Shown: piece after piece, positions 1 through 8,949 of the stretch
How the letters are laid out: every line of letters begins with the position of its first letter
Position numbering within the stretch: position 1 is the first letter of the stretch
Assembly: GCA_965242565.1 (NCBI GenBank)
Contig: OZ251457.1
Span: forward strand, 1,736,001-1,800,000
Direction of reading: 5' to 3'
Source of the DNA: CATQGW01 sp965242565
GTDB lineage: Bacteria; Chloroflexota; Dehalococcoidia; Bin125
Length of the DNA stretch: 64,000 bases
Notes under the pieces: generated by a model
Seen by the model: the letters and a program-made list of their open reading frames with translations, nothing else
What the model was told of the DNA's origin: nothing
Databases searched by the model: none
Position numbers and translations under genes: made by a program

Positions 1-451
1 GGAAGACGGCGATCAGGATGGCGGGCATCGCCAGTTGGAGGTCAACGAGGGCCATGATTACGCGGCTGGTCCAGCCGCCGAACCAGCCGGCGAGGAGTCC
101 CAGCAGAGAGCCGATCACGGTGGCCAGGGGGATCACCATGGCGATGGCGAGGAGAGAGATGCGAGCGCCGTGGATCAGGCGGCTGAGGGTGTCGCGGCCG
201 AGATCGTCGGTGCCGAGCGGGTGTTCGAGGCTGCCTTCGGCCTGGAAGAAGGGGGGTTGCAGGCGTCCGACGAGGTCGAGTCGGAACGGGTCTTCGGGCG
301 CGATTTGGGGACCGAAGATGCCGAGGACGAGGAAGAGCAGGAGGATGGTGAGGGTGACGCCGAGCGTCTTCGGCGAGCGGATGCGCCAGCCGCGGCGGCG
401 GGCGGCAAAGGGCGGCTCGACCGCCGGCGGCTGGAGTTGCGTTTCCGCCAC
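1..451 (-). CDS. Peptide/nickel-type ABC transporter permease, DppC family (3' end outside window)
   Basis: Inner-membrane permease half of an oligopeptide-type ABC importer. The visible 150 residues begin at a GTG three bases after the stop of the DppB gene, so the two are translationally coupled. Residues about 30-48 form the first membrane helix. The stretch HPLGTDDLGRDTLSRL near residues 76-91 is the standard DppC/OppC segment that follows it, and the next helices (around residues 98-123) are also visible. The gene leaves the window before its EAA loop and stop codon. It is the last visible gene of a minus-strand cassette binding protein - DppB - DppC; ATPase genes may lie beyond the edge. 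The cargo cannot be read from sequence. Confidence 0.9.
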   Translation of the reverse strand, partial: MAETQLQPPAVEPPFAARRRGWRIRSPKTLGVTLTILLLFLVLGIFGPQIAPEDPFRLDLVGRLQPPFFQAEGSLEHPLGTDDLGRDTLSRLIHGARISLLAIAMVIPLATVIGSLLGLLAGWFGGWTSRVIMALVDLQLAMPAILIAVF

Positions 452-454
452 GGC

Positions 455-1390
455 TCAGACCGCTCCCGTCCGGATGCGCGGATCGATGAACGTGTAGGAG
501 ACGTCGACGACGAAGTTGACGAAGACGATCCAGACTGAGGTGAGCAGCACGGAGGCCTGGACGACGGGGTAGTCGGTGGCGACGATCGACTGGATGATCA
601 GCTGTCCGAGGCCGGGCCAGGCGAAGACGGTTTCGACGATGATGGCGCCGGAGAGGATGTTGCCGACCTGGAGGCCGAGCAGGGTGACAACGGCGAGCAT
701 GGAGTTGCGCAGGGCGTGCTTGAAGAGCACGGCGCGCTCGTTGAGCCCCTTTGCGCGGGCGGTGCGGATGTAATCCTGCTGGAGCGTGTCGAGCATGGCC
801 GAGCGGGTGAAGCGCATGACGGCGGCGGCGGGAAACGAGCCGAGCGTGATGGCGGGCAGGATGATGCTCTGGGGGCTGGTGCGCGAGCCGGTGGGGAACC
901 AGTCGATGTTGAGCGCGATGAACAGGATCAGCATCAGGCCGAGCCAGAAGTTGGGCACGGCCTGGCCGAACAGAGCGAGCAATCTGCTGAAGATGTCGGT
1001 CGCGCCGCCGCGTCGCACCGCGGCGACGATGCCGAGTGGAATACCGATGGCGAAGGCAACGAAGAGTCCGGCCGCGCCGAGTTGGACGGTGGCGACGACT
1101 CGCTCGCCGACGACGTCGGTGGCGGGGCGGGTGGCGCGGAAGGATTGACCGAAGTCGAGCTGGACGATGTCGATCAGGAAGCGGCCGTATTGCTCGATGA
1201 GCGGGTCGTTGAGGCCGTATCGGGTTTTCGCGGCGTCGATTTCGGCCTGGGTGGAGTCGATCGGCGCGAGCAGGGAGACGGGGTCGCCGACGGCGCGGCT
1301 CAGGAAGAAGACGATGGTGACGACGCCGAAGACGACGGCGATCGAGCGCAGGAGGCGGCCGACGGCGGCGGTACCGAGTTCGCTGCGCAT
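455..1390 (-). CDS. Peptide/nickel-type ABC transporter permease, DppB family
   Basis: Inner-membrane permease of 311 residues, normal length for DppB/OppB. A first helix (residues 12-30) is followed by a periplasmic domain of about 70 residues and then five further hydrophobic segments. The EAA loop that docks the ATPase is at residues 207-229 (YIRTARAKGLNERAVLFKHA and onward), and the C-terminus DPRIRTG is typical. It lies about 100 bases after the binding-protein gene and 3 bases before the DppC gene, so it is the middle gene of the cassette. It is a clear paralogue of the DppB gene at 4408-5334. Confidence 0.93.
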   Translation of the reverse strand: MRSELGTAAVGRLLRSIAVVFGVVTIVFFLSRAVGDPVSLLAPIDSTQAEIDAAKTRYGLNDPLIEQYGRFLIDIVQLDFGQSFRATRPATDVVGERVVATVQLGAAGLFVAFAIGIPLGIVAAVRRGGATDIFSRLLALFGQAVPNFWLGLMLILFIALNIDWFPTGSRTSPQSIILPAITLGSFPAAAVMRFTRSAMLDTLQQDYIRTARAKGLNERAVLFKHALRNSMLAVVTLLGLQVGNILSGAIIVETVFAWPGLGQLIIQSIVATDYPVVQASVLLTSVWIVFVNFVVDVSYTFIDPRIRTGAV

Positions 1391-1489
1391 GTTGCGTTCG
1401 ATCCCTCGACGCCGGGCGCGCTTCGCCGATGCTGCGATGCGCCGATCCCACTGCGGCCGGCCGCGGCCGCGGCGGGATCGGCGCGGCGG

Positions 1490-3409
1490 CTAGGCCGACT
1501 TGACCTTCTGCGCGTAGATCGGGTTCAGGCCGGTGGAGGTGTCGTAGTACTCGTTGTAGAAGATGTCCGGCGTGGCGGCGTAGAGGTGCGGCAGGCCGAA
1601 CAACGGCACCTGGAAGGCGTTCTCGTAGGAGATGACGGCGGCCTGGTGGTAGAGGTCGTTGGCACGCTCGAAGTCGAACTCGGCGTTGGCCTCGTCGATC
1701 AGCTGCTGGAATTCGGTGAACTCCGGCAGGAAGTCGTCGCTCTCCTGGGCGTGCGAGTAGGGCGCGCCGACCGTGGTGACCAGGCGGTAGGCGAAGGCCG
1801 GTCCGAGCGGAGCGCCGGAGCTGACGCCGGCCTGGTTGAAGATGAACGGGTGGGACAGTTCGTTGTTGCGGATCAGGGAGAGGGCGTTGCCGAAGTCGGC
1901 GTAGTCGATTTCGACCTTGAAGCCGACGTCGTTGAGCATCTGCTGGACGGCGGGCATCCAGATGCGGTCGGCGGTCCAGAGGCCGGTGGGCAGGGTGATG
2001 GTGAAGGCGAAGCCGACCTGGCCGGCTTCTTCGAGCAGGGCGCGGGCGCGATCGGGGTCGTAGTAGTACTGGCGCTCGAGCGAGCCGAGCGGCGGCGGCT
2101 TGCCGGCCGGGAACGGGGTGTAGGCGCGCTCCTCGTTGCCGGTGAGCAGGTTGTCGATGATCGCCTGTGCGTCGATCGCGTAGTTGGCGGCCTGTCGGAC
2201 GCGCTTGTCGCGCCAGGGGTTTTCCTCGCCGGTGATTGGATCGAGCGACTGGTTGACGGGCAGTTCGATCGCCATGACGCGGACATCGGGCAGCACGATC
2301 ACCTTGAAGTCGTCGCGGTCCTCGAACTGGCTGGCGACGTCGGGGCTGATGCGGTAGGCGATGTCGATTTCGCCGGCTTCGAGGGCGGCGGCGCGGGCCT
2401 GTTCCTCCGGGAAGTAGCGGCCGGTGATGTACTTGGCCCAGCCGGCTTTCCACTGGTGGGGGGCGTCGTGGGGGAAGGCGAACTCGTCGAACCGCTCGCT
2501 GCGAATTTCCTGATCGGGGACCCAGGAGACGAACTTGTAGGCACCGCAGCCGATGGGGTTGTTGGCGAAGTGGTCGTCGCCGTTGTCGATGATGTACTGC
2601 ATGGGCAGGAGGCCGAAGTTGATCCCGCCGGACTGTTCGGGGGCGTCGACGAAGGGCGTGTCCATGGCGATTTCGACGGTGTGGTCGTCGACCACGGTGA
2701 TGTCGGCCATCCAGCCGGCGCGGGCGCGGAGACTGGACTGGAAGTCGGGGTTGTATTCGGCGCGGCCGAGGATTCGCTCCCAGTAGAACTTGAGGGCTTC
2801 GGCGTTGAGCGGCTCGCCATTATGGAAGGTGACGCCCTGCTTGACGCGCCAGCGGAAGACGGAGTTGTTTTCGGCGAACTCCCAGTCGCCGAAGCCGCCG
2901 GTGGGCTGGAGTTGGCGTCCGGAGTTGTAGGCGCCGAGAGCGGCGAAGTGCAGGTTGTTGTTGGCGCCCTGACCGCCGCCGCCGCCGGCGGTGGTGATGT
3001 CGAGCGTGGGTGGGAACGCGCCGTAGCCGACGACGATCTCGGCGTCCATGTCGACTTCGCTGACGGCGGCTTCCTGGCGGGCGGTGTCTTCGGCCGGTTC
3101 GTCGTCTTCGGCGGGCGCTTCCTGCTGCTGCTGCGCAACCGCCTGCTGCTCGGCCTGGGCCTCCGCCTGTTGCCGGGTTTGCTGTTGGCGGGCGGGTTGG
3201 GCCTGCTGTTGCTGTTGCGGCTCGGGCTGCGCGGCGGCGGGCTGTGCGTCGTCGTCATCGTCGTCGTCGCCGCAGCCGACCAGGGCGAGGCCGGCAGCGC
3301 CAACGCCGGCGCGCGCGGAGGCGCGGAGCAGCGCTCGGCGGCTGAGGTTTCGGCTGCGCAGTCGTTGCCAGTAGTTGGCGCTCATATCGCTGCTCATATT
3401 GGTGCTCAT
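1490..3409 (-). CDS. Family 5 extracellular solute-binding lipoprotein with Asp/Gln-rich linker
   Basis: Substrate-binding subunit of the downstream DppB/DppC permeases. Of 639 residues, the first 46 are an export leader: a Tat-like twin arginine in NLSRRALLR (residues 21-29), a hydrophobic stretch, and a lipobox ending at Cys46 (ALVGC). The Cys is followed by seven Asp residues and then a linker of about 50 residues made almost only of Gln, Ala and Glu. The rest is an SBP_bac_5 domain with typical pieces such as VTFHNGEPLNAEALKF and WRDKRVRQAANYAID. It is longer than usual family members because of the linker. The ATG at 3409 follows a GGAG eight bases upstream. The ligand class (peptide, nickel, opine or other) cannot be told. 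Confidence 0.93.
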   Translation of the reverse strand: MSTNMSSDMSANYWQRLRSRNLSRRALLRASARAGVGAAGLALVGCGDDDDDDDAQPAAAQPEPQQQQQAQPARQQQTRQQAEAQAEQQAVAQQQQEAPAEDDEPAEDTARQEAAVSEVDMDAEIVVGYGAFPPTLDITTAGGGGGQGANNNLHFAALGAYNSGRQLQPTGGFGDWEFAENNSVFRWRVKQGVTFHNGEPLNAEALKFYWERILGRAEYNPDFQSSLRARAGWMADITVVDDHTVEIAMDTPFVDAPEQSGGINFGLLPMQYIIDNGDDHFANNPIGCGAYKFVSWVPDQEIRSERFDEFAFPHDAPHQWKAGWAKYITGRYFPEEQARAAALEAGEIDIAYRISPDVASQFEDRDDFKVIVLPDVRVMAIELPVNQSLDPITGEENPWRDKRVRQAANYAIDAQAIIDNLLTGNEERAYTPFPAGKPPPLGSLERQYYYDPDRARALLEEAGQVGFAFTITLPTGLWTADRIWMPAVQQMLNDVGFKVEIDYADFGNALSLIRNNELSHPFIFNQAGVSSGAPLGPAFAYRLVTTVGAPYSHAQESDDFLPEFTEFQQLIDEANAEFDFERANDLYHQAAVISYENAFQVPLFGLPHLYAATPDIFYNEYYDTSTGLNPIYAQKVKSA

Positions 3410-3456
3410 GGCGGTGTCTCCGTTTCGCGCGCGCGAATCTTACGTAGGTGCGAAGC

Positions 3457-3462
3457 AGTCTA
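3457..3462 (-). promoter_or_regulatory. Putative -10 element for the second binding-protein cassette
   Basis: The minus strand reads CCTAGACTGC here, 47 bases before the ATG at 3409. The hexamer TAGACT matches the TAnnCT pattern seen before several other genes in this window. It suggests this cassette has its own promoter. No clear -35 is visible. Confidence 0.4.
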
Positions 3463-3502
3463 GGCGATCCGCAGCCGCCGTGCGCAGGTCGTGTGTGGAG
3501 GG

Positions 3503-4411
3503 TCAGCGGGAGCGGCGGAGGGTGGGGTCGAGGGCGTCGCGGAGCCAGTCGCCGAGCAGGTTGCCGACGAGGGCGACGATCATGATGGTGATGCCGGGGA
3601 TGCCGGTGAGCCAGAAGCGGATTTTGAGCAGGTCGCGGCCTTCGGAGACCATTTTGCCCCAGGAGATGGTTTCGGGGCCGACGCCGGCGCCGAGGAAGGA
3701 GAGGGAGGCTTCGGCGATGATCACGATGGAGATGTTGAGGGTGGCGAGGATGACGATGGAGTTAACGACGCTGGGGAGGAGGTGGCGGGTCATGAGACGG
3801 AAGTCCGAGGCGCCGATGGTGCGGGCGGCGAGGATGAATTCCCGTTCGCGCAGGCTCAATACTTCGGCGCGGACGAGACGGGCGTAGGGCGCCCAGAGGA
3901 AGACGATCAGGATCACGACCACGTTGCGCAGCGAGGGGCCGAGCATCGCCGCGATCAGCAGCGCGAAGAGCAGGGCAGGGAAGGCCAGCTGCACCTCGAC
4001 CAAACGCATGGCGAAGGAGTCGAACAGGCCGCGCCGCCAGCCGGCCAGCAGGCCGATCGCGGTGCCCAGCACCAGCGAGCCCGGAATCGCGATTGCGATC
4101 ACGATCAATGATGTCTGGCTGCCTTTGATCAGGCGGCTGAGGACGTCCCGCCCCAAGCCGTCGGTGCCGAAGACATGCGTCCAGCTGCCCTCGGCCTGCC
4201 AGACCGGATCCGCGAGGCGGTTGACGAGGTTTTGGTCGGTCGGGTCGTGCGGTGTGATCCAGTCGGCGAAGATGCCGGCGACGACGAAGACGCCGACGAT
4301 CGTCAGGTAGATCGCCAGCAGCGGCCAGCCGCGCGGCAGGCGTCGCGGCAGCCAGCGCCGCCGGTGGGCGGCGGGCGGGGCGATCGCGTCGGCGACGCGC
4401 TGCGCGCTCAT
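3503..4411 (-). CDS. Peptide/nickel-type ABC transporter permease, DppC family
   Basis: Permease of 302 residues. It has a first helix at about 31-51, the DppC signature TDGLGRDVLSRLIKG (83-97), an EAA loop FILAARTIGASDFRLMTRHL (192-211), and the late segment LSFLGAGVGPETISWGKMV (237-255). It overlaps the upstream DppB gene by four bases (ATGA), so translation is coupled. It is the third gene of the first cassette and is followed after about 90 bases by the second cassette's binding protein. It is paralogous to the partial gene at the left edge. Confidence 0.94.
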   Translation of the reverse strand: MSAQRVADAIAPPAAHRRRWLPRRLPRGWPLLAIYLTIVGVFVVAGIFADWITPHDPTDQNLVNRLADPVWQAEGSWTHVFGTDGLGRDVLSRLIKGSQTSLIVIAIAIPGSLVLGTAIGLLAGWRRGLFDSFAMRLVEVQLAFPALLFALLIAAMLGPSLRNVVVILIVFLWAPYARLVRAEVLSLREREFILAARTIGASDFRLMTRHLLPSVVNSIVILATLNISIVIIAEASLSFLGAGVGPETISWGKMVSEGRDLLKIRFWLTGIPGITIMIVALVGNLLGDWLRDALDPTLRRSR

Positions 4412-5334
4412 GCGCCGGAGCCGACCCGAATGCGCGGATCGAGCACGTTGTAGGAGAGGTCGACGAGGATGTTGATGACGACGAACCAGACGGCGATGAC
4501 GAGGACGCCGACCTGGATAACTGGGAAGTCGCGCAGGCTGATTGAGCGGAAGATCAGGCGGCCGACGCCGGGCCAGGCGAAGACGACCTCGATGATGATC
4601 GAGCCGGCGAGGAGTTGGGCGAGGGTGATGCCGAGGATGGTGATGACGCCGAGCAGCGCGTTGCGCAGGGCGTGGCGGACGATCACGGTGCGGTCGGCGA
4701 GTCCCTTGGCCCGGGCGGTGCGGATGTAATCGTTGCCGAGCACATCGAGCATTCCGGAGCGGGTGAGGCGCATTGTGCCGGCGGCGCCGAAGCCGGCCAG
4801 GGTGATCGCCGGCAGGACCAGGTTCTCGAAGCCGCCGCGCCCGCCGGTGGGCAGCCAGCCGAGCTGGACGGAGAAGATGAAGATCAGCAGCAGGCCGAGC
4901 CAGAAATTGGGCATCGCCTGGCCGACCAGGGCGACGAGGCGGGCGAGCAGGTCGGGGATGCTGCCGCGCCGCACGGCGGCAAGGATGCCGATGGGGACGC
5001 CGATCACGACGATCAGGAGGAAGGCGGCGATGGTGAGCTGGACGGTGGCCCAGAGCCGCCCGCGGACCTCGCTCCAGGCGGACTGCTCGGTGAAGATCGA
5101 GTCGCCGAAATCGAGCTGCACCACGCCGGCGAGGAAGTTGCCGTACTGCACGATCATCGGATCGAGCAGTCCCAGCCGCTCGCGGGCCGCTTCAATCGAC
5201 TCTTCGGTCGCATTGCGCGCCGAGTAGGCCTTGATCGGGTCGCCGATCAGGCGGGTGCCGACGAAGACGAGTGAGACGACGACGAAGATGACGGCGATGG
5301 ATTGGAGCAGGCGAGGGATGAGATGCGCGAGCAT
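4408..5334 (-). CDS. Peptide/nickel-type ABC transporter permease, DppB family
   Basis: Permease of 308 residues with the usual DppB layout: first helix at about residues 10-28, a periplasmic domain ending near residue 95, then five hydrophobic segments. The EAA loop reads DYIRTARAKGLADRTVIVRH, and the C-terminus is DPRIRVGSGA. It begins 45 bases after the binding-protein gene and overlaps the DppC gene by four bases. Together with that binding protein and DppC it would form one membrane importer. Confidence 0.94.
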   Translation of the reverse strand: MLAHLIPRLLQSIAVIFVVVSLVFVGTRLIGDPIKAYSARNATEESIEAARERLGLLDPMIVQYGNFLAGVVQLDFGDSIFTEQSAWSEVRGRLWATVQLTIAAFLLIVVIGVPIGILAAVRRGSIPDLLARLVALVGQAMPNFWLGLLLIFIFSVQLGWLPTGGRGGFENLVLPAITLAGFGAAGTMRLTRSGMLDVLGNDYIRTARAKGLADRTVIVRHALRNALLGVITILGITLAQLLAGSIIIEVVFAWPGVGRLIFRSISLRDFPVIQVGVLVIAVWFVVINILVDLSYNVLDPRIRVGSGA

Positions 5335-5379
5335 TGCACGCTATCCGCTTCCCTGTCGATCGCCCCGCGACCCGCCGCG

Positions 5380-7248
5380 CTAGGTCCGCATCGCCTTGAG
5401 GTTCCAGAGCTCGACGGAGGGCGGCTGGAGGAAGTAGGGGTCCCAGTGCAGGCGCGAGCTGGCGACGTGGGTCTGCACGAGTTCGAAGAGGAAGACCCAG
5501 GCGGCGTCGAGATAGTGGATGCGGACGGCATCGGCGAGCAGCTCGGCGCGGCGATCGGGGTCGAACTCCGTCTTCGCCTCGGCGATCAGGCGGTCAACCT
5601 CGGCGCGTTCGTCGGAGAGGACTTCGACCTTGTGCTCGTAGGTGCCGGCGCTGTCGACGCTGATGGCGAAGGAGCCGAGCGAGGTGAAGCCGGCCGACTG
5701 GGGGAAGAGATAAGGCGCGGTCAGCTCTTTGTCGCGCGCTTCGCCGAGGAATTTGGAGATGTCCTCGGGGATGAGGTTGACGATGAAGCCGACATCGCGC
5801 CACATTTCGGCGATGGCTTCCATGAAGAGCTGGTCGTTGGTGTAGAGGCCGGCGAGGTAGATCAGGTCGGTCTCGAGGCCGTCGGCGTAGCCGGCTTCGG
5901 CGAGCAGGCGGCGGGCTTCTTCGGGGTCGTAGCCCCAGCGCTGTTCGGGCAGTTCCTCGGGGAAGCCGAACTGCCCGGAGGAGAGGGTGTAAGTGTAGTT
6001 TTCGCGGCCGGTCATGATGTTCTGGGTGATGGCGTCGACATCGACGGCGAGGTTGGCGGCTATGCGGACGCGCTTGTCGCGCCAGGGGTTGGGCTGGCCG
6101 GGGTTGTAGGGGTCTTCCTCAATCGTCATCGGCAGCTTGAGGTGGAGGCCGCGCTGTGCGGGGTGGTAGAAGACGTTGAAGTCGCCGGACTCGCCGAGCG
6201 GCTCGGCGAGGTCGGGCGGGATTGAGTTGGCGAGGTCGATCTCGCCGGCTTCGAGGGCGGAGACGCGGGCGCCGATTTCGGGGATCAGGCGCGCCTCGAA
6301 GCGCGCGAGGTAGGGCAGGCGGGGCGCGTAGGCGTAGTCGCGGCCGTTGTAGTAGTCGTCGTTGCGGACGCTGACGATTCGCTCGTCGGGTGCCCAGCTT
6401 TCGAACTTGAAGGGGCCGGTGGCGATGGGTTCCTGGCCGAAGGCTTCGTCGCCGACGGATTCGATGTAGGCCTTGGGGAAGACGGGGAAGCCGCCGACGG
6501 CGAGGCTGTTGGCGGCGTCGACGCTGGGCGCGGCCTGGTCGATCCGCAGGGTGCTGGCGTCGATCAGTTCGTTGTCGCCCGCCCAGCTCAGCTCGCCGGT
6601 CCAGGCGGAGTTGTATTCGGGGTTGTAGTCCGCCTTGCCGGTCAGGCGGTCGACGGTGAACTTGATGTCCTCGGCGGTGATCGGCTCGCCGTTGTGAAAG
6701 GTGCGGCCCTCGTTGACGGTGACGATCAGGGACTCGGAGCCGACGAATTCCCACTCGGCGACGCCGCCCGGCACCGCGATGCCCTTCGGGTTGAGCGGGA
6801 AGACGGCGGCGTAGTGGTAGTTGTTGGAGGCGGACTGTCCGCCGCGCGCCAGCGCGCTGCCCTGGTCGAGGATTTGGGGGAACGCGCCGTAAGCGCCGAT
6901 CGCGGAGGCGTTGTAGTCGATGCCGTCGTCGGCGACGGTCTGCTGCTCCTGCGCGGCCGGCTGGTCGTCCGCAGTCTGCTCTTGCTGCTGCTGCGCGTCC
7001 GCCTGCTGCTCGGCCTGGGCTTCGGTCTGCTGTTGGGTTTGCTGCTGGCGGGCGGGTTGGGCCTGCTGCTGTTGCTGCTGTTCGGTCTGCGCGGCGGCGG
7101 GCTGCGCGTCGTCGTCATCATCGTCGCCGCAGCCGACCAGTGCCAGGCTGGCGGCGCCGACGCCGGCGCGCGCGGAGGCGCGGAGCAGCGCCCTTCGGCT
7201 CAGGTTGCGGCTGCGCATGCGTTCCCAGTAGTTCTTCGACTCGTTCAC
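5380..7248 (-). CDS. Family 5 extracellular solute-binding lipoprotein with Asp/Gln-rich linker
   Basis: Binding protein of 622 residues for the first cassette. The leader NLSRRALLR (15-23) and the lipobox ending at Cys40 match the paralogue at 1490-3409 almost exactly, as does the Asp run (42-47) and the Gln/Ala-rich linker (about 48-103). The mature domain is SBP_bac_5-like (TFHNGEPITAEDIKFTVDRL; WRDKRVRIAANLAVDVDAI) but has diverged more than the leader, so the two importers probably recognise different ligands. The conserved leader beside a diverged domain fits duplication followed by specialisation. Confidence 0.93.
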   Translation of the reverse strand: MNESKNYWERMRSRNLSRRALLRASARAGVGAASLALVGCGDDDDDDAQPAAAQTEQQQQQQAQPARQQQTQQQTEAQAEQQADAQQQQEQTADDQPAAQEQQTVADDGIDYNASAIGAYGAFPQILDQGSALARGGQSASNNYHYAAVFPLNPKGIAVPGGVAEWEFVGSESLIVTVNEGRTFHNGEPITAEDIKFTVDRLTGKADYNPEYNSAWTGELSWAGDNELIDASTLRIDQAAPSVDAANSLAVGGFPVFPKAYIESVGDEAFGQEPIATGPFKFESWAPDERIVSVRNDDYYNGRDYAYAPRLPYLARFEARLIPEIGARVSALEAGEIDLANSIPPDLAEPLGESGDFNVFYHPAQRGLHLKLPMTIEEDPYNPGQPNPWRDKRVRIAANLAVDVDAITQNIMTGRENYTYTLSSGQFGFPEELPEQRWGYDPEEARRLLAEAGYADGLETDLIYLAGLYTNDQLFMEAIAEMWRDVGFIVNLIPEDISKFLGEARDKELTAPYLFPQSAGFTSLGSFAISVDSAGTYEHKVEVLSDERAEVDRLIAEAKTEFDPDRRAELLADAVRIHYLDAAWVFLFELVQTHVASSRLHWDPYFLQPPSVELWNLKAMRT

Positions 7249-7296
7249 GTCTCGGCCTCCTGCTCGCTCACCGCGAAAGCTACGCGGATACGAAAT

Positions 7297-7302
7297 AGCC
7301 TA
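7297..7302 (-). promoter_or_regulatory. Putative -10 element for the first binding-protein cassette
   Basis: Minus-strand TAGGCT lies 48 bases before the ATG at 7248. Its surroundings resemble the upstream region of the second cassette (same spacing, similar flanking bases), so the promoter was probably part of the duplicated unit. Confidence 0.35.
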
Positions 7303-7323
7303 GAGCATGGCGCGGCTTACGAC

Positions 7324-8502
7324 TTACGGCATGAGGACGACGCCGATTTGGACGAGGTTGACGAGGCTGCCGTCGCGGGCGGACTCTTCGAAAATCTGAA
7401 CGCAGGCGTCGGTCTGCGCCGATACGGACACGGGGATTTCCGCTGCGAAGTCGCCGAAGGCGGGGCCGCCGGCCGACGCGGTGGTGAATGTGTCGGCGAG
7501 GATGCGTCCGTCGACGGCGAGGACGCGGAGGCGGACATTGGCCTCGAAGGCGCGGGCCAGGCCGGCGACGGGGATTGGGCCGCTGAGCCGTTCGCCGTTG
7601 CCCGGGCGATAGACGATCATTGATGGATCGACGGGGTGCGGCGGACCAGGGTTGGGCGGGCAGGCGGGCGGCGCGGGGAGCAGCGGCTGGGAGAGCTGCG
7701 CGGCGGTCCGGGCCCAGACGAAGAGGCCGTCGCCGCGCCGGATCGTGAAGGACGTGCGCGAGGCAGGGGCGAGCGCTGCGCCGTCGCCGATCCAGACGCG
7801 GCTGGCGGCGTCGTAGGTCCAGAGGCTGTGCAGCTGCGGGTTTGCGCCCAGGATTGCGCCGGAGGCGGCGGGACGGCCGAGCCAGCCGATCAGACTGAAA
7901 CCCTGGGGCAGATCGAGCAAGGCGGGGACTTCCAGCGCATGCACCAGCTCGAGTCGGCCGTCGATCAGGGCGAATTCCTGCGCGATGTTGAGGGTGGGGC
8001 AGCAGAACGAGTCGGCGGGGGCGAAGCCGGTGAAGTCGATTCGCACGGCGTCGCCGATGAACGTCAGGCCTTGCAGACGAATGCGGTCGCCGAGGGTGCG
8101 CGCGGCGACGGGCTGGGGCGCGCCCTCGGCGTCGCGCATGACCAGATGCAGGTCGTAGAAGCGGCCGGTACCGCCGGCGGAGGTTGCGAGCACAGCGGCG
8201 GCGGCGGGGCGCCCGTCGATTGCGCCGTAGGCGGCGCGCCGGAGCTGCACGGCGACACGAGAGGTTGAGCCGGGGGCGGCGGGTTCGCTGTAGCGGCCGT
8301 CGGTCAGCGGCGCTGCGCCGGAGTCGGTGTGCTCGGTTGGATAGGTGAGGGAGGCGAGTTCGGCATGGGTGATCGGGGGCGGGGCGTGGCCATCGGCGAA
8401 GGTCGGCGATGCGGCCAGCGTGATGCTGAGGGCGAGTGAGAGCAGCAGCGCGGGAGCGCGCCAGACGCGGCAGAGTGTCGACGCCAAGTGTTTAGCGAGC
8501 AT
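7324..8502 (-). CDS. Secreted protein with C-terminal Gmad2 immunoglobulin-like domain
   Basis: A 392-residue protein with a signal peptide (residues 1-36, hydrophobic core LLLSLALSITLAA, probable cut after FA-D). The central part (about 40-290) is not recognised; it contains a vicinal Cys pair (SFCCPTL). Residues 294-392 match the Gmad2 fold found in spore-germination-related and other extracytoplasmic proteins: SMIVYRPGNGERLSGPIPVA at the start, ARAFEANVRLRV, then VQIFEESARDGSLVNLVQI at the end. Gmad2 domains are thought to mediate binding outside the membrane; the ligand is unknown. The gene stands alone on the minus strand. Confidence 0.75.
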   Translation of the reverse strand: MLAKHLASTLCRVWRAPALLLSLALSITLAASPTFADGHAPPPITHAELASLTYPTEHTDSGAAPLTDGRYSEPAAPGSTSRVAVQLRRAAYGAIDGRPAAAAVLATSAGGTGRFYDLHLVMRDAEGAPQPVAARTLGDRIRLQGLTFIGDAVRIDFTGFAPADSFCCPTLNIAQEFALIDGRLELVHALEVPALLDLPQGFSLIGWLGRPAASGAILGANPQLHSLWTYDAASRVWIGDGAALAPASRTSFTIRRGDGLFVWARTAAQLSQPLLPAPPACPPNPGPPHPVDPSMIVYRPGNGERLSGPIPVAGLARAFEANVRLRVLAVDGRILADTFTTASAGGPAFGDFAAEIPVSVSAQTDACVQIFEESARDGSLVNLVQIGVVLMP

Positions 8503-8551
8503 GTTGGGGCGCTTCCTGTTGGGCGGCGTTGGACGCGCGCCGCTACGGGGC

Positions 8552-8557
8552 AGTCTA
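8552..8557 (-). promoter_or_regulatory. Putative -10 element for the Gmad2 gene
   Basis: Minus-strand CCTAGACTGCCCC places TAGACT 49 bases before the ATG at 8502. The same hexamer occurs before the amidohydrolase and second binding-protein genes. Confidence 0.4.
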
Positions 8558-8685
8558 GGAAGTATTCACACGAGTCTGCCGGCCATTGGCGCGCGTCCGG
8601 CTGTCGTCGTTCGTGATGCGCGTGCGTGTGAAGCCGTTGAACATCTGCTGGCAGGTTGAGACGGACCGGTGGTGTTGGTCACGGG

Positions 8686-8900
8686 GTTGGGTTTGGGCCC
8701 CCGATCGAGTCGGGGGCGACGGAGGGGTAGGGGGCGGGGGTTGGCGGGTGTTTGGGGTGGGATTGGCGGATCCTGGGGATGGGCGTTGGGTGCTGCTCAC
8801 GTCGAGATACCCCGTTCGAGCCGGGGGCAGGCTCCGCGGCAAGCGCGGGTATGACGAAGTAGGGACGCGTGTATGGCGGAGACAGAGGGCGGGAATGACG
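8686..8900. repeat. Intergenic hairpin-repeat cluster
   Basis: This is the main content of the gap 8503-8949. A hairpin with arms CCCCCGA and TCGGGGG (8698-8704 and 8710-8716) is followed by GACGG. A second, composite element at about 8797-8855 begins ACGTCGAGATACCCCG, contains an extra internal segment, and ends CGCGGGTATGACG. Half-sites of the form GCGGGAATGACGG follow near 8890. The same elements recur in most large gaps of the window. Confidence 0.8.
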
Positions 8901-8949
8901 GAGGGACGGGGCGGTAGGCTGTGTGGTAAGGGACCGCAGGAGGTGGGCG

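Noticed and set aside
1391..1489. GC-only palindrome-rich spacer after the second binding-protein gene as a riboswitch or attenuator
   Set aside because: It has several possible GC-rich hairpins but no conserved riboswitch feature and no T-run.
716..3463. Open frame of about 915 codons on the plus strand
   Set aside because: It is antisense to the binding-protein and DppB genes. High GC leaves few stops in the complementary frames, and the translation is Gly/Val/Asp/Glu-rich without domain similarity.
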